A stretch of DNA of 64,000 nucleotides, from contig NZ_JAKTNU010000002.1 of the NCBI RefSeq assembly GCF_022760955.1, positions 62,001 through 126,000 on the forward strand. Reading direction: 5' to 3'. The notes beneath the pieces are model-generated. The model was given only the letters and a program-made list of their open reading frames with translations. It did no database searches and was not told where the DNA came from. The number at the start of each line of letters is the position of its first letter. Within the stretch, counting starts at the first letter, position 1. Made by a program: the position numbers and the translations under genes. This stretch comes from Thermus neutrinimicus (lineage in GTDB: Bacteria > Deinococcota > Deinococci > Deinococcales > Thermaceae). This document shows, one piece after another, positions 1 to 7,416 of the stretch.

Positions 1-1109
1 AGGGGTGGCCCTGGCACCTCCAAGAGGTAGTCCACGGGATCGCGGCCCGCCACCCGGATGCGCAGGCGGTAAACCCCTTTCTGGTCGAACTCCGCCCGGC
101 CTGGGGCGGTGAGGAGAAGCTGGCCGGGGGCCATCTTGGAACCTTCGGGCACCTCGAGGAGGAACACCTCTGCCCGCTCCGTGGGGGGGTCGGTGCGGAA
201 CTCCATGGTGTAGCCCCCCCCGGAAGGGGAGGAAGGGCGAAGGAGGAAAAGGGCCAAACCCAAAAGCACCAGGACACCCAGAAGCCCCAGAAGCCAGGCC
301 CGCTTCCTGGGCCGCGGAGGTTCCACCACGGTAAAGGAGGGCTCCTCAGGCTCCTCGATGCGGATGACCCGGGGACGGCTTGGGGTCTTACCCTCAGGGG
401 TCAAGGCCTCCTTGGCCGGCGTGGCCTCCCCGTCATCCGTGGGTCCGGGAACGGGGTCCACGCTCAGCACCTTTCTGGAGGAAGAGGGCCTGGCCGGCTC
501 CTCCTCGGGCTTGGAGGGTTCAAGGGGCCCCCCTTCCCGGTAAGGGGTTTCCGAGGGTAGGGGCTCGGCCTCCTGCGCGGCACGGGCGGGCTCGGCAAAG
601 AGAATCTCCAGGGGTTCCTCCTTGGCCTTGATCCTTTCCAAGGCTTCCCTTAGGGGAAACTCGGGATAGCGATCCCCGGCCAAGGCCCGAACCAAAACGG
701 CAAGGGCCTTTTCCGGTTCCCCGGAAACCTCCTTAAGCCCCACCCCGGCCAACCACACCCGCTTGCCCTTGACCAGGCAAAGCTCCGGGATGGGGGCATG
801 AGACACCTCCTGGGCCTTCAAACCCACCAGGATTCGGGCCATCTCCCTCACCCAGTGCTCCAGCCGCTCCAGATCCGCTACCCCCAGGTACTGGCTTAAG
901 GGAACCGCCCCGATGGGCCATTCCACCACCCAGGCCTCGGGGGTCTCCTCCAACAGGGGAAGTACCCCCTCCCCCAAAGCCGGCACCCCTTGGGCCCCCT
1001 TGAGCACCATCACCGGCATCCCGGTGTGGGTATCCTGGCCCTCGTAAACAACAACGGAAGCAATACGGACAAGAATGCGCCGCAACCAATACTTGCCAAG
1101 AACCTCCAT
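1..1109 (-). CDS. Membrane-anchored pseudokinase with PEGA-like tail (partial)
   Basis: The frame opens at an ATG (1109) and runs off the left edge, leaving 369 visible residues. Residues 6-39 look like a protein-kinase N-lobe (VVVYEGQDTHTG, then VMVLKG with Lys37 at the beta-3 lysine position). A hinge-like stretch (WVVEWP, 60-65) follows. Where an active kinase has HRD and DFG, this one has SHAP (103-106) and LAGVG (120-124), so both catalytic aspartates are missing. Residues about 165-268 are a Pro/Glu-rich linker, 271-290 are a membrane segment, and 300-369 resemble an extracytoplasmic PEGA-type beta domain. It is divergent from the MerR-type gene. Inference: a non-catalytic signalling or cell-envelope protein descended from a PASTA/PEGA-type Ser/Thr kinase. 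The kinase reading rests on pattern alone. Confidence 0.7.
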   Translation of the reverse strand, partial: MEVLGKYWLRRILVRIASVVVYEGQDTHTGMPVMVLKGAQGVPALGEGVLPLLEETPEAWVVEWPIGAVPLSQYLGVADLERLEHWVREMARILVGLKAQEVSHAPIPELCLVKGKRVWLAGVGLKEVSGEPEKALAVLVRALAGDRYPEFPLREALERIKAKEEPLEILFAEPARAAQEAEPLPSETPYREGGPLEPSKPEEEPARPSSSRKVLSVDPVPGPTDDGEATPAKEALTPEGKTPSRPRVIRIEEPEEPSFTVVEPPRPRKRAWLLGLLGVLVLLGLALFLLRPSSPSGGGYTMEFRTDPPTERAEVFLLEVPEGSKMAPGQLLLTAPGRAEFDQKGVYRLRIRVAGRDPVDYLLEVPGPP

Positions 1110-1117
1110 CCCCACAA

Positions 1118-1123
1118 GTATAG
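1118..1123 (-). promoter_or_regulatory. -10 box of the pseudokinase gene (leaderless type)
   Basis: TATACT on the minus strand ends 8 nt before the ATG at 1109. This places transcription initiation on or next to the start codon. I see no good -35. Confidence 0.5.
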
Positions 1124-1161
1124 CCAGTTCGGCCCTACAGGCCCTCCGGTACAACCCGCTC

Positions 1162-1167
1162 TATACT
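1162..1167 (+). promoter_or_regulatory. -10 box of the MerR-family gene (leaderless type)
   Basis: TATACT lies 5 nt before the GTG start at 1173, so the mRNA probably starts at or near the GTG. There is no Shine-Dalgarno sequence. It faces away from the minus-strand TATACT at 1118-1123, so the two genes share a roughly 60-nt control region. Confidence 0.5.
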
Positions 1168-1172
1168 GAAGC

Positions 1173-1583
1173 GTGTACCGCATCGGCGAGCTCGCCAGGC
1201 AAACCGGGGTAAGCCCTGACACCTTGCGCTTTTACGAGCGCATAGGCCTGGTACACCCCGTAGCCCGCAACGAGGGAGGTTATCGCCTGTACGGGGTGGA
1301 GGCCATTCGCCGCCTCAACTTCATCAAGCAGGCCCAGTCCCTGGGCCTGACCCTAGAGGAAATCCGGGCGGTGCTCGAGGTCATGGAGGAGGGCCGCCCT
1401 CCCTGCGCCGACGTGCGCCGGATGTTGCGCCAAAAGGTAGCTCTGCTGGAGAGGCGCATCGCCGAACTCGCCGCGTTGCGCAACGCCCTAGCCGAGAGGC
1501 TGAAGTGGGCCGAGGCCCACCCTGACCCTGCCTGCGATGGCCAGGACCACTGCGTCTACCTAGACCCTACCCAAGCAGGATAA
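1173..1583 (+). CDS. MerR-family metal-responsive transcriptional regulator
   Basis: 136 residues from a GTG start. The N-terminal winged helix-turn-helix is typical of MerR proteins (YRIGELARQTGVSPDTLRFYE). A dimerisation helix follows (about 80-112) and then a C-terminal cysteine loop. Cys78, Cys121 and Cys127 occupy the positions used by MerR/ZntR/CadR sensors for thiophilic metals, with His126 beside the last. This argues for Hg, Cd, Zn or Pb sensing rather than a drug or redox sensor. A perfect MerR-type operator lies 2.2 kb downstream ahead of the merA operon, making this the obvious local candidate for its activator. That link is inference. The metal specificity cannot be read from sequence alone. 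Confidence 0.85.
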   Translation: MYRIGELARQTGVSPDTLRFYERIGLVHPVARNEGGYRLYGVEAIRRLNFIKQAQSLGLTLEEIRAVLEVMEEGRPPCADVRRMLRQKVALLERRIAELAALRNALAERLKWAEAHPDPACDGQDHCVYLDPTQAG

Positions 1584-1628
1584 ATCCCTATGGAAAACCG
1601 CTGGTCTTCCCCGCCAAACCCCTCCTTG

Positions 1629-1985
1629 CTAAAACGTGATGAGGGTATATCCCTCCTCCAGGAGACCCCTCAGGCTAGGGTGGTCCCTGTAGTCCCCAAG
1701 GAAGGGGAAGCCCGCAGCCTCGAGGGCCTCTCTGGCCCCGAAGGCCCGGGCACAGTAGGCGCAGGCACCTTGTATACGGTCCCGTACCGCCAAAAGAAGC
1801 TTGTGGGCCTTGTGGCTGGGGACGGCCAAGGCAGCAAGCCCCTGGGTACCCGCCCCATCAAAGAGGAGGCGCACCTCGTCCCCAGCTTCCTTCAACTCCT
1901 GGGCCAACATCAGGGCATTCACAAGCCGCCCAAGACCCTCATGGGTTTCCGTACCCGCCAAAACCAGCACAGCCACTTTTCGCAT
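1629..1985 (-). CDS. DsrE/DsrF-like small protein
   Basis: 118 residues if translation starts at the third of three clustered start codons (ATG 1985), which is correctly spaced from GAGG. A start at 1991 or 1994 would add two or three residues. The sequence has the alternating beta/alpha pattern of the DsrE-like fold (KVAVLVLAGTETHEGLGRLV, then a LLFDGAG strand-loop) and a C-AYC pair in the second half (GACAYCARAFG). Such proteins carry sulfur or act as peroxiredoxin-like adaptors. Cys spacing suggests possible sulfur or metal handling, fitting the thiol/metal neighbourhood. Exact function is unknown. Confidence 0.7.
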   Translation of the reverse strand: MRKVAVLVLAGTETHEGLGRLVNALMLAQELKEAGDEVRLLFDGAGTQGLAALAVPSHKAHKLLLAVRDRIQGACAYCARAFGAREALEAAGFPFLGDYRDHPSLRGLLEEGYTLITF

Positions 1986-2040
1986 GCCCATCACCTCGTC
2001 AGAAGCCTAAGGCCGGGGTGAAGGGCGCGCTGTATAGGAC

Positions 2041-2071
2041 TTTACAAGGTTACCCTTAAGCCCAATACTAT
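2041..2071 (+). promoter_or_regulatory. Putative promoter of the Crp-family gene
   Basis: TTTACA (2041-2046) and TACTAT (2066-2071) are separated by 19 nt. The -10 ends 7 nt before the GTG at 2079, predicting a leaderless transcript. The spacer is longer than optimal. Confidence 0.4.
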
Positions 2072-2078
2072 CAAGAGA

Positions 2079-2807
2079 GTGGATTGGCTGCGCGCCCTTT
2101 TCCGATCCAAAGGAGGCCCTCCCCAACCCTTCTTTCTTCCCGAAGCCTCTTGGCACCAGCGCATCTCCCCGGAGGCGATGGCAGGGGTGGAAGCCATCTG
2201 TCCTCCAAGACGCTACCGCAGGGGAGACGCCATCTTCCTCCAGGGAGATCCCGCCACGGGTTTCTTTATCCTGGTGGAGGGGCGGGTCCGCCTCATCCTA
2301 CCCACGGCCAAAGGGGAAAGAACCGTGGCCCTTTTAGGCGATGGGGATATCTTCGGCGAGTCCTTCCTTACCGGAAAGCCTATGCAGGCCACCACCGCCT
2401 CAGTCCAGAGCCCAGAAGCGGTGGTCTGCCCCATTTCCCGTGAGCAGTTTCTTGAAATCGCCCGGACCCTACCCGAGGTGGCCTTGGCCTTTGCCGCTCT
2501 ACTAGCAGAAAGAATAGGGCAACTCACGGAAGAAATGGCCCAAGGAACCTTGCCTGCCCCCGTGCGGGTGGGTAGGCTTCTTCTCAGCCTGGGGCAGCGC
2601 TTTGGGCAGAAAAAGGGAAGGGGAATACGGCTAGACCTGGGTTTATCCCAAGAGGAGCTGGCCACTTTTTGCGGGGTCACCCGGGTCACCGTAGCCCAGG
2701 CCTTCCACCTCTTCCGTGCGGAAGGCATTATGGAAAAAGAAGGGTCCGGGTACCTACTGTACCCGGACCGCATGGAAAAATTGCTGGAAGCTTGGGAATC
2801 CTCTTAG
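2079..2807 (+). CDS. Crp/Fnr-family transcriptional regulator
   Basis: 242 residues from a GTG start. Residues about 30-150 form a cyclic-nucleotide-binding-like beta barrel (GDAIFLQGDPATGFFILVEG; GDGDIFGESFL). Residues about 165-235 carry the Crp winged HTH (LSQEELATFCGVTRVTVAQAF). Near the barrel cysteine (EAICPPRR) there is no Fnr-type cysteine cluster, so an Fe-S sensor is unlikely. The ligand is unknown. The gene converges with the P460 cytochrome gene and overlaps it by 4 nt at the 3' ends. In Thermales some Crp relatives control nitrogen-oxide respiration, and a P460 partner would suit that, but the link is only positional. Confidence 0.85.
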   Translation: MDWLRALFRSKGGPPQPFFLPEASWHQRISPEAMAGVEAICPPRRYRRGDAIFLQGDPATGFFILVEGRVRLILPTAKGERTVALLGDGDIFGESFLTGKPMQATTASVQSPEAVVCPISREQFLEIARTLPEVALAFAALLAERIGQLTEEMAQGTLPAPVRVGRLLLSLGQRFGQKKGRGIRLDLGLSQEELATFCGVTRVTVAQAFHLFRAEGIMEKEGSGYLLYPDRMEKLLEAWESS

Positions 2808-3307
2808 CGAATGGCCGTGCTAAACACGTAATCCTGACCCCGGGCCTGGGCGTGACAGGAGGAGCACATCCGGACCTTCCCCGCCAACTCTACCTTCCCG
2901 GTGGGGGTGTACTTTACCCAGAACCAGTCCCCGTTATTGGGATCGTACCCCTTGGCCTGCTTCACCATGGCGGTAACCCCGTCCAGCTTCCCATCCGGCA
3001 TGTGGTTATCCTTGACGATGACCGAACCCACCGGGTATTCCCCCACCTTGGCATTGATGGCATCAAAGGCGATGCTGTTCACGAAGGTGCGAAGCAGGGA
3101 CCCGTGGGGCTCTGTCCCCCGGTAAAAGCCCATGGGCTTCCCCGGAATATAGTGCCAGCTAAGCCGGTAATCCTCCCCGGAAGCCCCGGCCATAAGCCGC
3201 CAGAGCCTTTGGGCAAAGGCCTTATCCTGATCTACAGCCTGGGCCAAGGCCAGAATGGACCCGCCGATCGCTAAAACCCCCAGTACTGCCTTTAGCCTCC
3301 ACATCAT
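2804..3307 (-). CDS. Cytochrome P460-family c-type haem protein, exported
   Basis: 167 residues. The start at ATG 3307 (or the adjacent 3304) follows a strong GGAGGTGG. Residues 1-24 are a signal peptide (MMWRLKAVLGVLAIGGSILALAQA). The mature domain has the P460/cytochrome c'-beta pattern with GKPMGFYRGTEPHG and VIVKDNH, and a single C-terminal haem site CSSCH. The family oxidises hydroxylamine or binds and detoxifies NO in the periplasm. The lysine that cross-links haem in true P460 cannot be assigned here, so a c'-beta-like NO-binding role is equally possible. Confidence 0.85.
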   Translation of the reverse strand: MMWRLKAVLGVLAIGGSILALAQAVDQDKAFAQRLWRLMAGASGEDYRLSWHYIPGKPMGFYRGTEPHGSLLRTFVNSIAFDAINAKVGEYPVGSVIVKDNHMPDGKLDGVTAMVKQAKGYDPNNGDWFWVKYTPTGKVELAGKVRMCSSCHAQARGQDYVFSTAIR

Positions 3308-3392
3308 TGGCCACCTCCGGCTTTTCAGCCTAGACGGGCGACAAGGCAACCGCTGTAAACCCCTTTACACCCCTTGCCGCTTCCCTTAGGGC

Positions 3393-3423
3393 TTGACCTT
3401 GGAGCATGCTCCAAGGTTTAACC
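3393..3423 (+). promoter_or_regulatory. MerR-type operator/promoter of the merA operon
   Basis: TTGACC (-35, 3393-3398) and TTAACC (-10, 3418-3423) are 19 nt apart, the stretched spacing typical of MerR-activated promoters. The spacer is filled by a perfect 22-bp inverted repeat at 3396-3417 (half-site ACCTTGGAGCA). The -10 ends 7 nt before the ATG at 3431, so the message is probably leaderless. The layout closely follows known MerR/CueR/CadR operators. Confidence 0.85.
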
Positions 3424-3430
3424 TGGCGGC

Positions 3431-3670
3431 ATGAGGGGGATACGCCAGTACCAGCAAAGGGTTCCGGGGATGCTCCGCAGCCCGGTGGAGGCCGCCCTCA
3501 AGACAGCCCCTTCGGGGCTGACCAAGTGGGCACCTGGCACGGAACAGGTAAGGGTGGACCACCTGTGGAAGGAAGCCAAGGCGGTGGGAAAGGCCCTCCC
3601 TGAAGCTTGGCTCCAGCCCCTAGGGGCTGGGGGCCATCCTACCCTGGCGGTTCGGGAGGAAGAGCTATGA
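3431..3670 (+). CDS. Small hypothetical protein, first gene of the mer operon
   Basis: 79 residues, starting at the ATG directly under the MerR-type promoter and ending in an ATGA overlap with merA, so it is probably translationally coupled to it. It has no cysteine, signal peptide or membrane segment, so it is not MerP, MerT or MerC. It is basic in the middle and otherwise unremarkable (DHLWKEAKAVGKALPEAWLQ). A small protein of unknown role between merR and merA has been described in the T. thermophilus mer operon. This may be its counterpart, which needs an alignment. Confidence 0.6.
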   Translation: MRGIRQYQQRVPGMLRSPVEAALKTAPSGLTKWAPGTEQVRVDHLWKEAKAVGKALPEAWLQPLGAGGHPTLAVREEEL

Positions 3671-5049
3671 CCTACGATCTTCTTATCGTTGGTTCGGGCT
3701 CGGCTGGGGCGGCCGCGGCCTTGGAGGCCACCTCGAGGGGAGCCCGGGTTGCGGTCGTGGAGGGCGGGGTCCTGGGCGGGACCTGCGTCAACGTGGGGTG
3801 CATACCCTCCAAGGCCCTGTTGCGCGCCGCCGAGGCTTTCCACAAGGCCGGGCACCACCCCTTCCAGGGTATCCACACTCGGACGGTGAAGGTAGAACTC
3901 CCGGCGGTTATCCGGCAAAAAGAGGTGCTGGTAGAAGGGCTACGCCGGGATAAGTACGCCGAGGTGCTAGAAGCTGCAGGGATCTCCCTCATCCAGGGCG
4001 AGGCCCGGTTCCGGGATGAGGAAACCCTTGAGGTGAACGGCCGGGTTTACCAGGCCGAGCGCTATGTACTGGCCACCGGGGCCCTCCCGACCCTTCCCCC
4101 CATCCCCGGCCTGGCCGAAAGCCAGCCCTGGACCTACCTGGAGGCCCTCGCCCCGGATACCCACCCTGAAAGCCTTCTGGTCATCGGCGGGGGCCCCATC
4201 GGGTTGGAGATCGCCCAGATCTACGCCCGGCTGGGCACCCGGGTGACGGTGCTGGAGGCCACCCCCTACCTCCTCCCCGCCGAGGATCCCGAGCTCAGCA
4301 GCCTTCTCAGGGGTTACCTGGAGGAAGAGGGCCTAGCAATCCAAACGGGGACCAGGGTGCAAGGAGTGGAACGCCAAGGGGAAGCCTTCGTGGTGCTCAC
4401 GGAGAGGGAAACCTACCGGGCCCAGCGCCTTTTGGTGGCCACCGGGCGCAGGCCCCGCACCCAGGGGCTTAACCTCGAGGCCGCCCGGGTAAGGCTGGGC
4501 CCCCGGGGCGAGGTAGCAGTGGACGAGCACCTAAGAAGCACTAACCCCCGTATCTTCGCCGCTGGCGACGTGGCGGGCCTACCTCAGTTCGTCTACGTGG
4601 CGGCCCAGTCCGGGCGTGTGGCCGCACGGAATGCCCTTGGAGTTGGAGAAAGGGAGGCGCTGGAGCTTAAGGCCGTACCCCGGGTTACCTTCACCGATCC
4701 CGCCTTGGCCACAGTGGGGCTTACCGAGGAGGAAGCCCGCCAGCACCACGGCCCCGGCATCCGGGTATCCCGGCTTCCCCTGGACCAGCTCCCCAAGGCC
4801 CTGGTGCAACACGATCCCCGCGGCCTATTCAAGCTGGTAGTGGATGCCCAGGGGACGGTGCTGGGGCTTTCCATCCTGGCCCCCGAGGCTGGCGACGCCC
4901 TACAGGAGGCGGTGCTGGCGGTGAGGTTCGGCCTCCACTACCGGGACCTGATGGACACCTTCCACCCCTACCTGACCCTGGCCGAGGGCATCCGGCTGGT
5001 GGCCCAGGCCCTGGACACCCAGGTGGGCATGCTCTCCTGCTGCGCCTAG
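3667..5049 (+). CDS. merA: Mercuric reductase
   Basis: 460 residues. ATG 3667 is chosen because it follows GGGAGGAAG and leaves the FAD motif at the N terminus (DLLIVGSGSAGAAAALEA); an in-frame ATG 60 nt upstream adds no family sequence. It is a class I pyridine-nucleotide disulfide oxidoreductase with redox pair Cys40/Cys45 (GGTCVNVGCIPSK), NADPH motif VIGGGPIGLE and FAD motif AGDVAG. The C-terminal vicinal pair Cys458-Cys459 (LSCCA) is diagnostic of MerA, passing Hg(II) to the active site for reduction to Hg(0) in the cytosol. It lacks the N-terminal metallochaperone (NmerA) domain, so Hg(II) must be delivered by other thiols. Bacillithiol is a candidate, since bshB and a bacillithiol reductase are nearby. 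Confidence 0.95.
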   Translation: MTYDLLIVGSGSAGAAAALEATSRGARVAVVEGGVLGGTCVNVGCIPSKALLRAAEAFHKAGHHPFQGIHTRTVKVELPAVIRQKEVLVEGLRRDKYAEVLEAAGISLIQGEARFRDEETLEVNGRVYQAERYVLATGALPTLPPIPGLAESQPWTYLEALAPDTHPESLLVIGGGPIGLEIAQIYARLGTRVTVLEATPYLLPAEDPELSSLLRGYLEEEGLAIQTGTRVQGVERQGEAFVVLTERETYRAQRLLVATGRRPRTQGLNLEAARVRLGPRGEVAVDEHLRSTNPRIFAAGDVAGLPQFVYVAAQSGRVAARNALGVGEREALELKAVPRVTFTDPALATVGLTEEEARQHHGPGIRVSRLPLDQLPKALVQHDPRGLFKLVVDAQGTVLGLSILAPEAGDALQEAVLAVRFGLHYRDLMDTFHPYLTLAEGIRLVAQALDTQVGMLSCCA

Positions 5050-5103
5050 GAGAAGGCTGCACAGAGGTCCCTTCTTTGCAAACCCCTCCCCCTTCCCCGG
5101 CTA

Positions 5104-5109
5104 TATAAT
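5104..5109 (+). promoter_or_regulatory. -10 box upstream of the 122-aa gene and udg
   Basis: A perfect TATAAT lies about 40 nt before the ATG at 5149. TTTGCA at 5075-5080 is too far upstream (23 nt) for a good -35. The start is preceded by AAAGGAG. Confidence 0.55.
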
Positions 5110-5148
5110 CTCCCAAAGGTAGGGCCCTTAGGCCGGAAAGGAGCGGGG

Positions 5149-5517
5149 ATGGAGTTCAAGATCACGCTGACCACGGAGGAGATCGTTCGGGGCTTGAAGC
5201 ATTACCGCCGCATCGCCAAGCAAGACGTCCTCCGGGCGCCGGAAACGCCCAACCCGGAGGTCTTTCGTCGCCATGCGGAGGCCCGGCGCGAGGTCTACGC
5301 CAAGCTGGCCGAGGTGGCGGAGGCTGAGGGGCCGGAGGCCGTGGTGCAGTACGCCCTGGAGCTTTACAAGTCCCTGCCCTTCGTCACCGGCACCCCGGAG
5401 GACCAGTACCCCGAGATCAAGGGTCAGGAAAACGCCTTAGAGAACTTCTTCCTCATGATTGGCCTGGATCCCAAGACCCGGCGGGAGGCCCGGAAGGCCC
5501 GGAAACCCTTGCAATGA
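5149..5517 (+). CDS. Conserved hypothetical protein upstream of udg
   Basis: 122 residues, ATG with GGAGCGGGG before it. Predominantly helical and charged, with no signal peptide, membrane segment, cysteine cluster or nucleotide-binding motif (EEIVRGLKHYRRIAKQDVLR; EVYAKLAEVAEAEG). Its TGA overlaps the ATG of the uracil-DNA glycosylase gene, so the two are translationally coupled and share the TATAAT promoter. A link to DNA repair is suggested by context only. I do not recognise the family. Confidence 0.75.
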   Translation: MEFKITLTTEEIVRGLKHYRRIAKQDVLRAPETPNPEVFRRHAEARREVYAKLAEVAEAEGPEAVVQYALELYKSLPFVTGTPEDQYPEIKGQENALENFFLMIGLDPKTRREARKARKPLQ

Positions 5518-6131
5518 CCCTGGAACTGCTACAAGCCCAGGCCAAAGCCTGTGCCGCCTGCCGCCTGGCGGAAGGCCGCACCCAGGTGGTCTTCGGGGAG
5601 GGAAACCCCGACGCCCAGCTCATGATCGTGGGGGAAGGCCCCGGGGAGGAGGAGGACAAGACGGGGCGCCCCTTCGTGGGGAAAGCGGGGCAGCTTCTGA
5701 GCAGGATCCTCGAGGCCGCCGGCATCCCCCGGGAATCGGTCTATATCACCAACATCGTCAAGTGCCGCCCCCCAAATAACCGCGCCCCCCTACCCGACGA
5801 GGCCAAGATCTGCACCGACAAATGGCTCCTCAAGCAGATTGAGCTGATCGCCCCCCAGATCATCGTCCCCTTGGGGGCGGTGGCGGCGGAGTTCTTCCTG
5901 GGGGAGAAGGTTTCCATCACCAAGGTGCGGGGGCAGTGGTTTGAGTGGCACGGGATCCGGGTTTTTCCCATGTTCCACCCCGCCTACCTCCTGCGAAACC
6001 CCAGCCGTACCCCGGGAAGCCCCAAGCACCTCACCTGGCTGGACATCCAGGAGGTTAAGCGGGCCCTGGACACCCTGCCCCCCAAGGAGGGCCGCCAGGT
6101 GAGGGCGGTGAGCCAGGAGCCCCTCTTCTAG
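5514..6131 (+). CDS. udg: Family 4 (thermostable, Fe-S) uracil-DNA glycosylase
   Basis: 205 residues. It removes uracil arising from cytosine deamination, a frequent lesion at high temperature, to start base-excision repair. Cys13, Cys16, Cys84 and Cys100 are positioned as the 4Fe-4S ligands of family 4 enzymes. The catalytic loop GEGPGEEED (40-48) and the uracil-recognition motif HPAYLLRN (155-162) are both intact. Start ATG overlaps the stop of the upstream gene. Its 3' end overlaps bshB on the other strand by 4 nt. Length and motifs match the T. thermophilus enzyme well. Confidence 0.93.
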   Translation: MTLELLQAQAKACAACRLAEGRTQVVFGEGNPDAQLMIVGEGPGEEEDKTGRPFVGKAGQLLSRILEAAGIPRESVYITNIVKCRPPNNRAPLPDEAKICTDKWLLKQIELIAPQIIVPLGAVAAEFFLGEKVSITKVRGQWFEWHGIRVFPMFHPAYLLRNPSRTPGSPKHLTWLDIQEVKRALDTLPPKEGRQVRAVSQEPLF

Positions 6132-6811
6132 GCCCGGCTCCAGGGGGTATAGAGGATGGGCAGGGGGCTCACGAAGGGCTCGGCGTAGTCCACCCCCAGG
6201 TAGTTGCCGAAGTGGCGGCGCATGGCCTTCCTGGCCTCCACCCCTTTTGGCCCCACGGTCTCGCTCACCCCTTCCCCGGAAAACTGGCTCCTGTAGGCCA
6301 GCACCGCCTGCTCCCACTGGTCTATGAAGGCGGAGATCTTCACCAGGAAGCTGGGGGTAAAGGGATGGTTCCCAGGGTAGAAGAAAAGCCGCTCCACCCG
6401 GTGGGGCTCCCCCTCTATGGGGGCTTTCTTGAGGCCTGCCAGATGCACCGCCGCCACCGCCAGGCGGCTTGCCGCGGTGTGGTCAGGGTGGCGGTCGGCC
6501 TCGAGGGGGGCGAGGAGGATGCGGGGCCTTAACCCCCTTAAGGCCTCCGCCAGCTTAAGGCGCTGCTCGGGCACATCCCAAAGCCCCCCATCCGGCAGGC
6601 CTAGGTTGCCCCTATAGTCCAAGCCCAGGATGCGGCTGGCCTCCTCCACCTCCCTCGCCCTTTCCTCGGGGGTACCCTTGGAGCCCATCTCCCCCCGGGT
6701 GAGGTCCAGAATCCCCGTGCTGAGCCCCTCGGCCTTGGCCCGGGCCAGGGTACCCCCGCACCCCAGCTCCCCATCGTCGGGATGGGGGGCGAGGACCAGC
6801 AGGTCAAGCAC
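6128..6811 (-). CDS. bshB: Bacillithiol biosynthesis deacetylase
   Basis: 227 residues from GTG 6811 with AAGGAGGG upstream. A PIG-L/LmbE-type zinc deacetylase. The zinc motif HPDD is at 10-13 and the second motif HPDHTAA about residue 108. It is expected to deacetylate GlcNAc-malate to GlcN-malate in bacillithiol synthesis, the low-molecular-weight thiol of Thermus. The length and the ends typical of the BshB1 group favour this over mycothiol MshB. It overlaps plsY by 8 nt and follows it in the same operon. Bacillithiol buffers Hg(II), which gives a functional link to merA. Confidence 0.87.
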   Translation of the reverse strand: MLDLLVLAPHPDDGELGCGGTLARAKAEGLSTGILDLTRGEMGSKGTPEERAREVEEASRILGLDYRGNLGLPDGGLWDVPEQRLKLAEALRGLRPRILLAPLEADRHPDHTAASRLAVAAVHLAGLKKAPIEGEPHRVERLFFYPGNHPFTPSFLVKISAFIDQWEQAVLAYRSQFSGEGVSETVGPKGVEARKAMRRHFGNYLGVDYAEPFVSPLPILYTPWSRA

Positions 6812-7406
6812 GGCCTCCCTCCTTCTCCCCCAGGCGCCTTTCCGTTCCCGCCTGGAGGCGCTTTAGGTTTTCCCGGTGGGTCCAGAGGATGAGAAGGGCC
6901 ATGAGGCCCACGGTGACCACCTCCCAAAGGGGGCGGGCCAGGGCCAGGGCCAAGACCGTGGCCGCCACCCCCCCGGTCATGCTCCCCGCGGACACATACC
7001 GGGTAAGGAGCATCACCGTTACCCCGATCGGGAAAGTCCACAGGGCCAGGACGGGATCCAGAAAAATGAGGGTGCCAAAGCTGGTGGCCACCCCCTTACC
7101 CCCCTTAAACCCCAAAAACAGGGAGTAGTTATGTCCCAGCACCGCCGCCAAGGCCACCCCGCCCAGAAGGGGCCCCTCTATCCCCACCGCCCGCGCCATC
7201 AAGACGGCAATTCCCCCCTTGAAGACGTCGAAGAAGGCCACCACCAAGGCGGGCCCTGGACCCAAGGCCCTCAGGACATTGGTGGCCCCGATGTTGCCCG
7301 AACCCACCTTGCGGATATCCACCCCGTAGGTTTTGGCCACCAGAACCCCGGCGGGAATGGAGCCGAAGAGGTAGGCCACCACCAGAGCCAAAAGCGCCGA
7401 CCCCAT
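6804..7406 (-). CDS. plsY: Acyl-phosphate:glycerol-3-phosphate acyltransferase
   Basis: 200 residues, integral membrane. It makes lysophosphatidic acid from acyl-phosphate and glycerol-3-phosphate. All three PlsY motifs are intact: SGNIGATN (first cytosolic loop), [18 protein letters not shown], and the C-terminal [16 protein letters not shown]. Compare the second PlsY-like domain at 21830-23491, where the first two motifs are destroyed. It is the first gene of a two-gene plsY-bshB unit. The start ATG at 7406 follows CCCCCC-type sequence with a weak Shine-Dalgarno. Confidence 0.95.
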   Translation of the reverse strand: MGSALLALVVAYLFGSIPAGVLVAKTYGVDIRKVGSGNIGATNVLRALGPGPALVVAFFDVFKGGIAVLMARAVGIEGPLLGGVALAAVLGHNYSLFLGFKGGKGVATSFGTLIFLDPVLALWTFPIGVTVMLLTRYVSAGSMTGGVAATVLALALARPLWEVVTVGLMALLILWTHRENLKRLQAGTERRLGEKEGGRA

Positions 7407-7416
7407 AGGGGGGATT

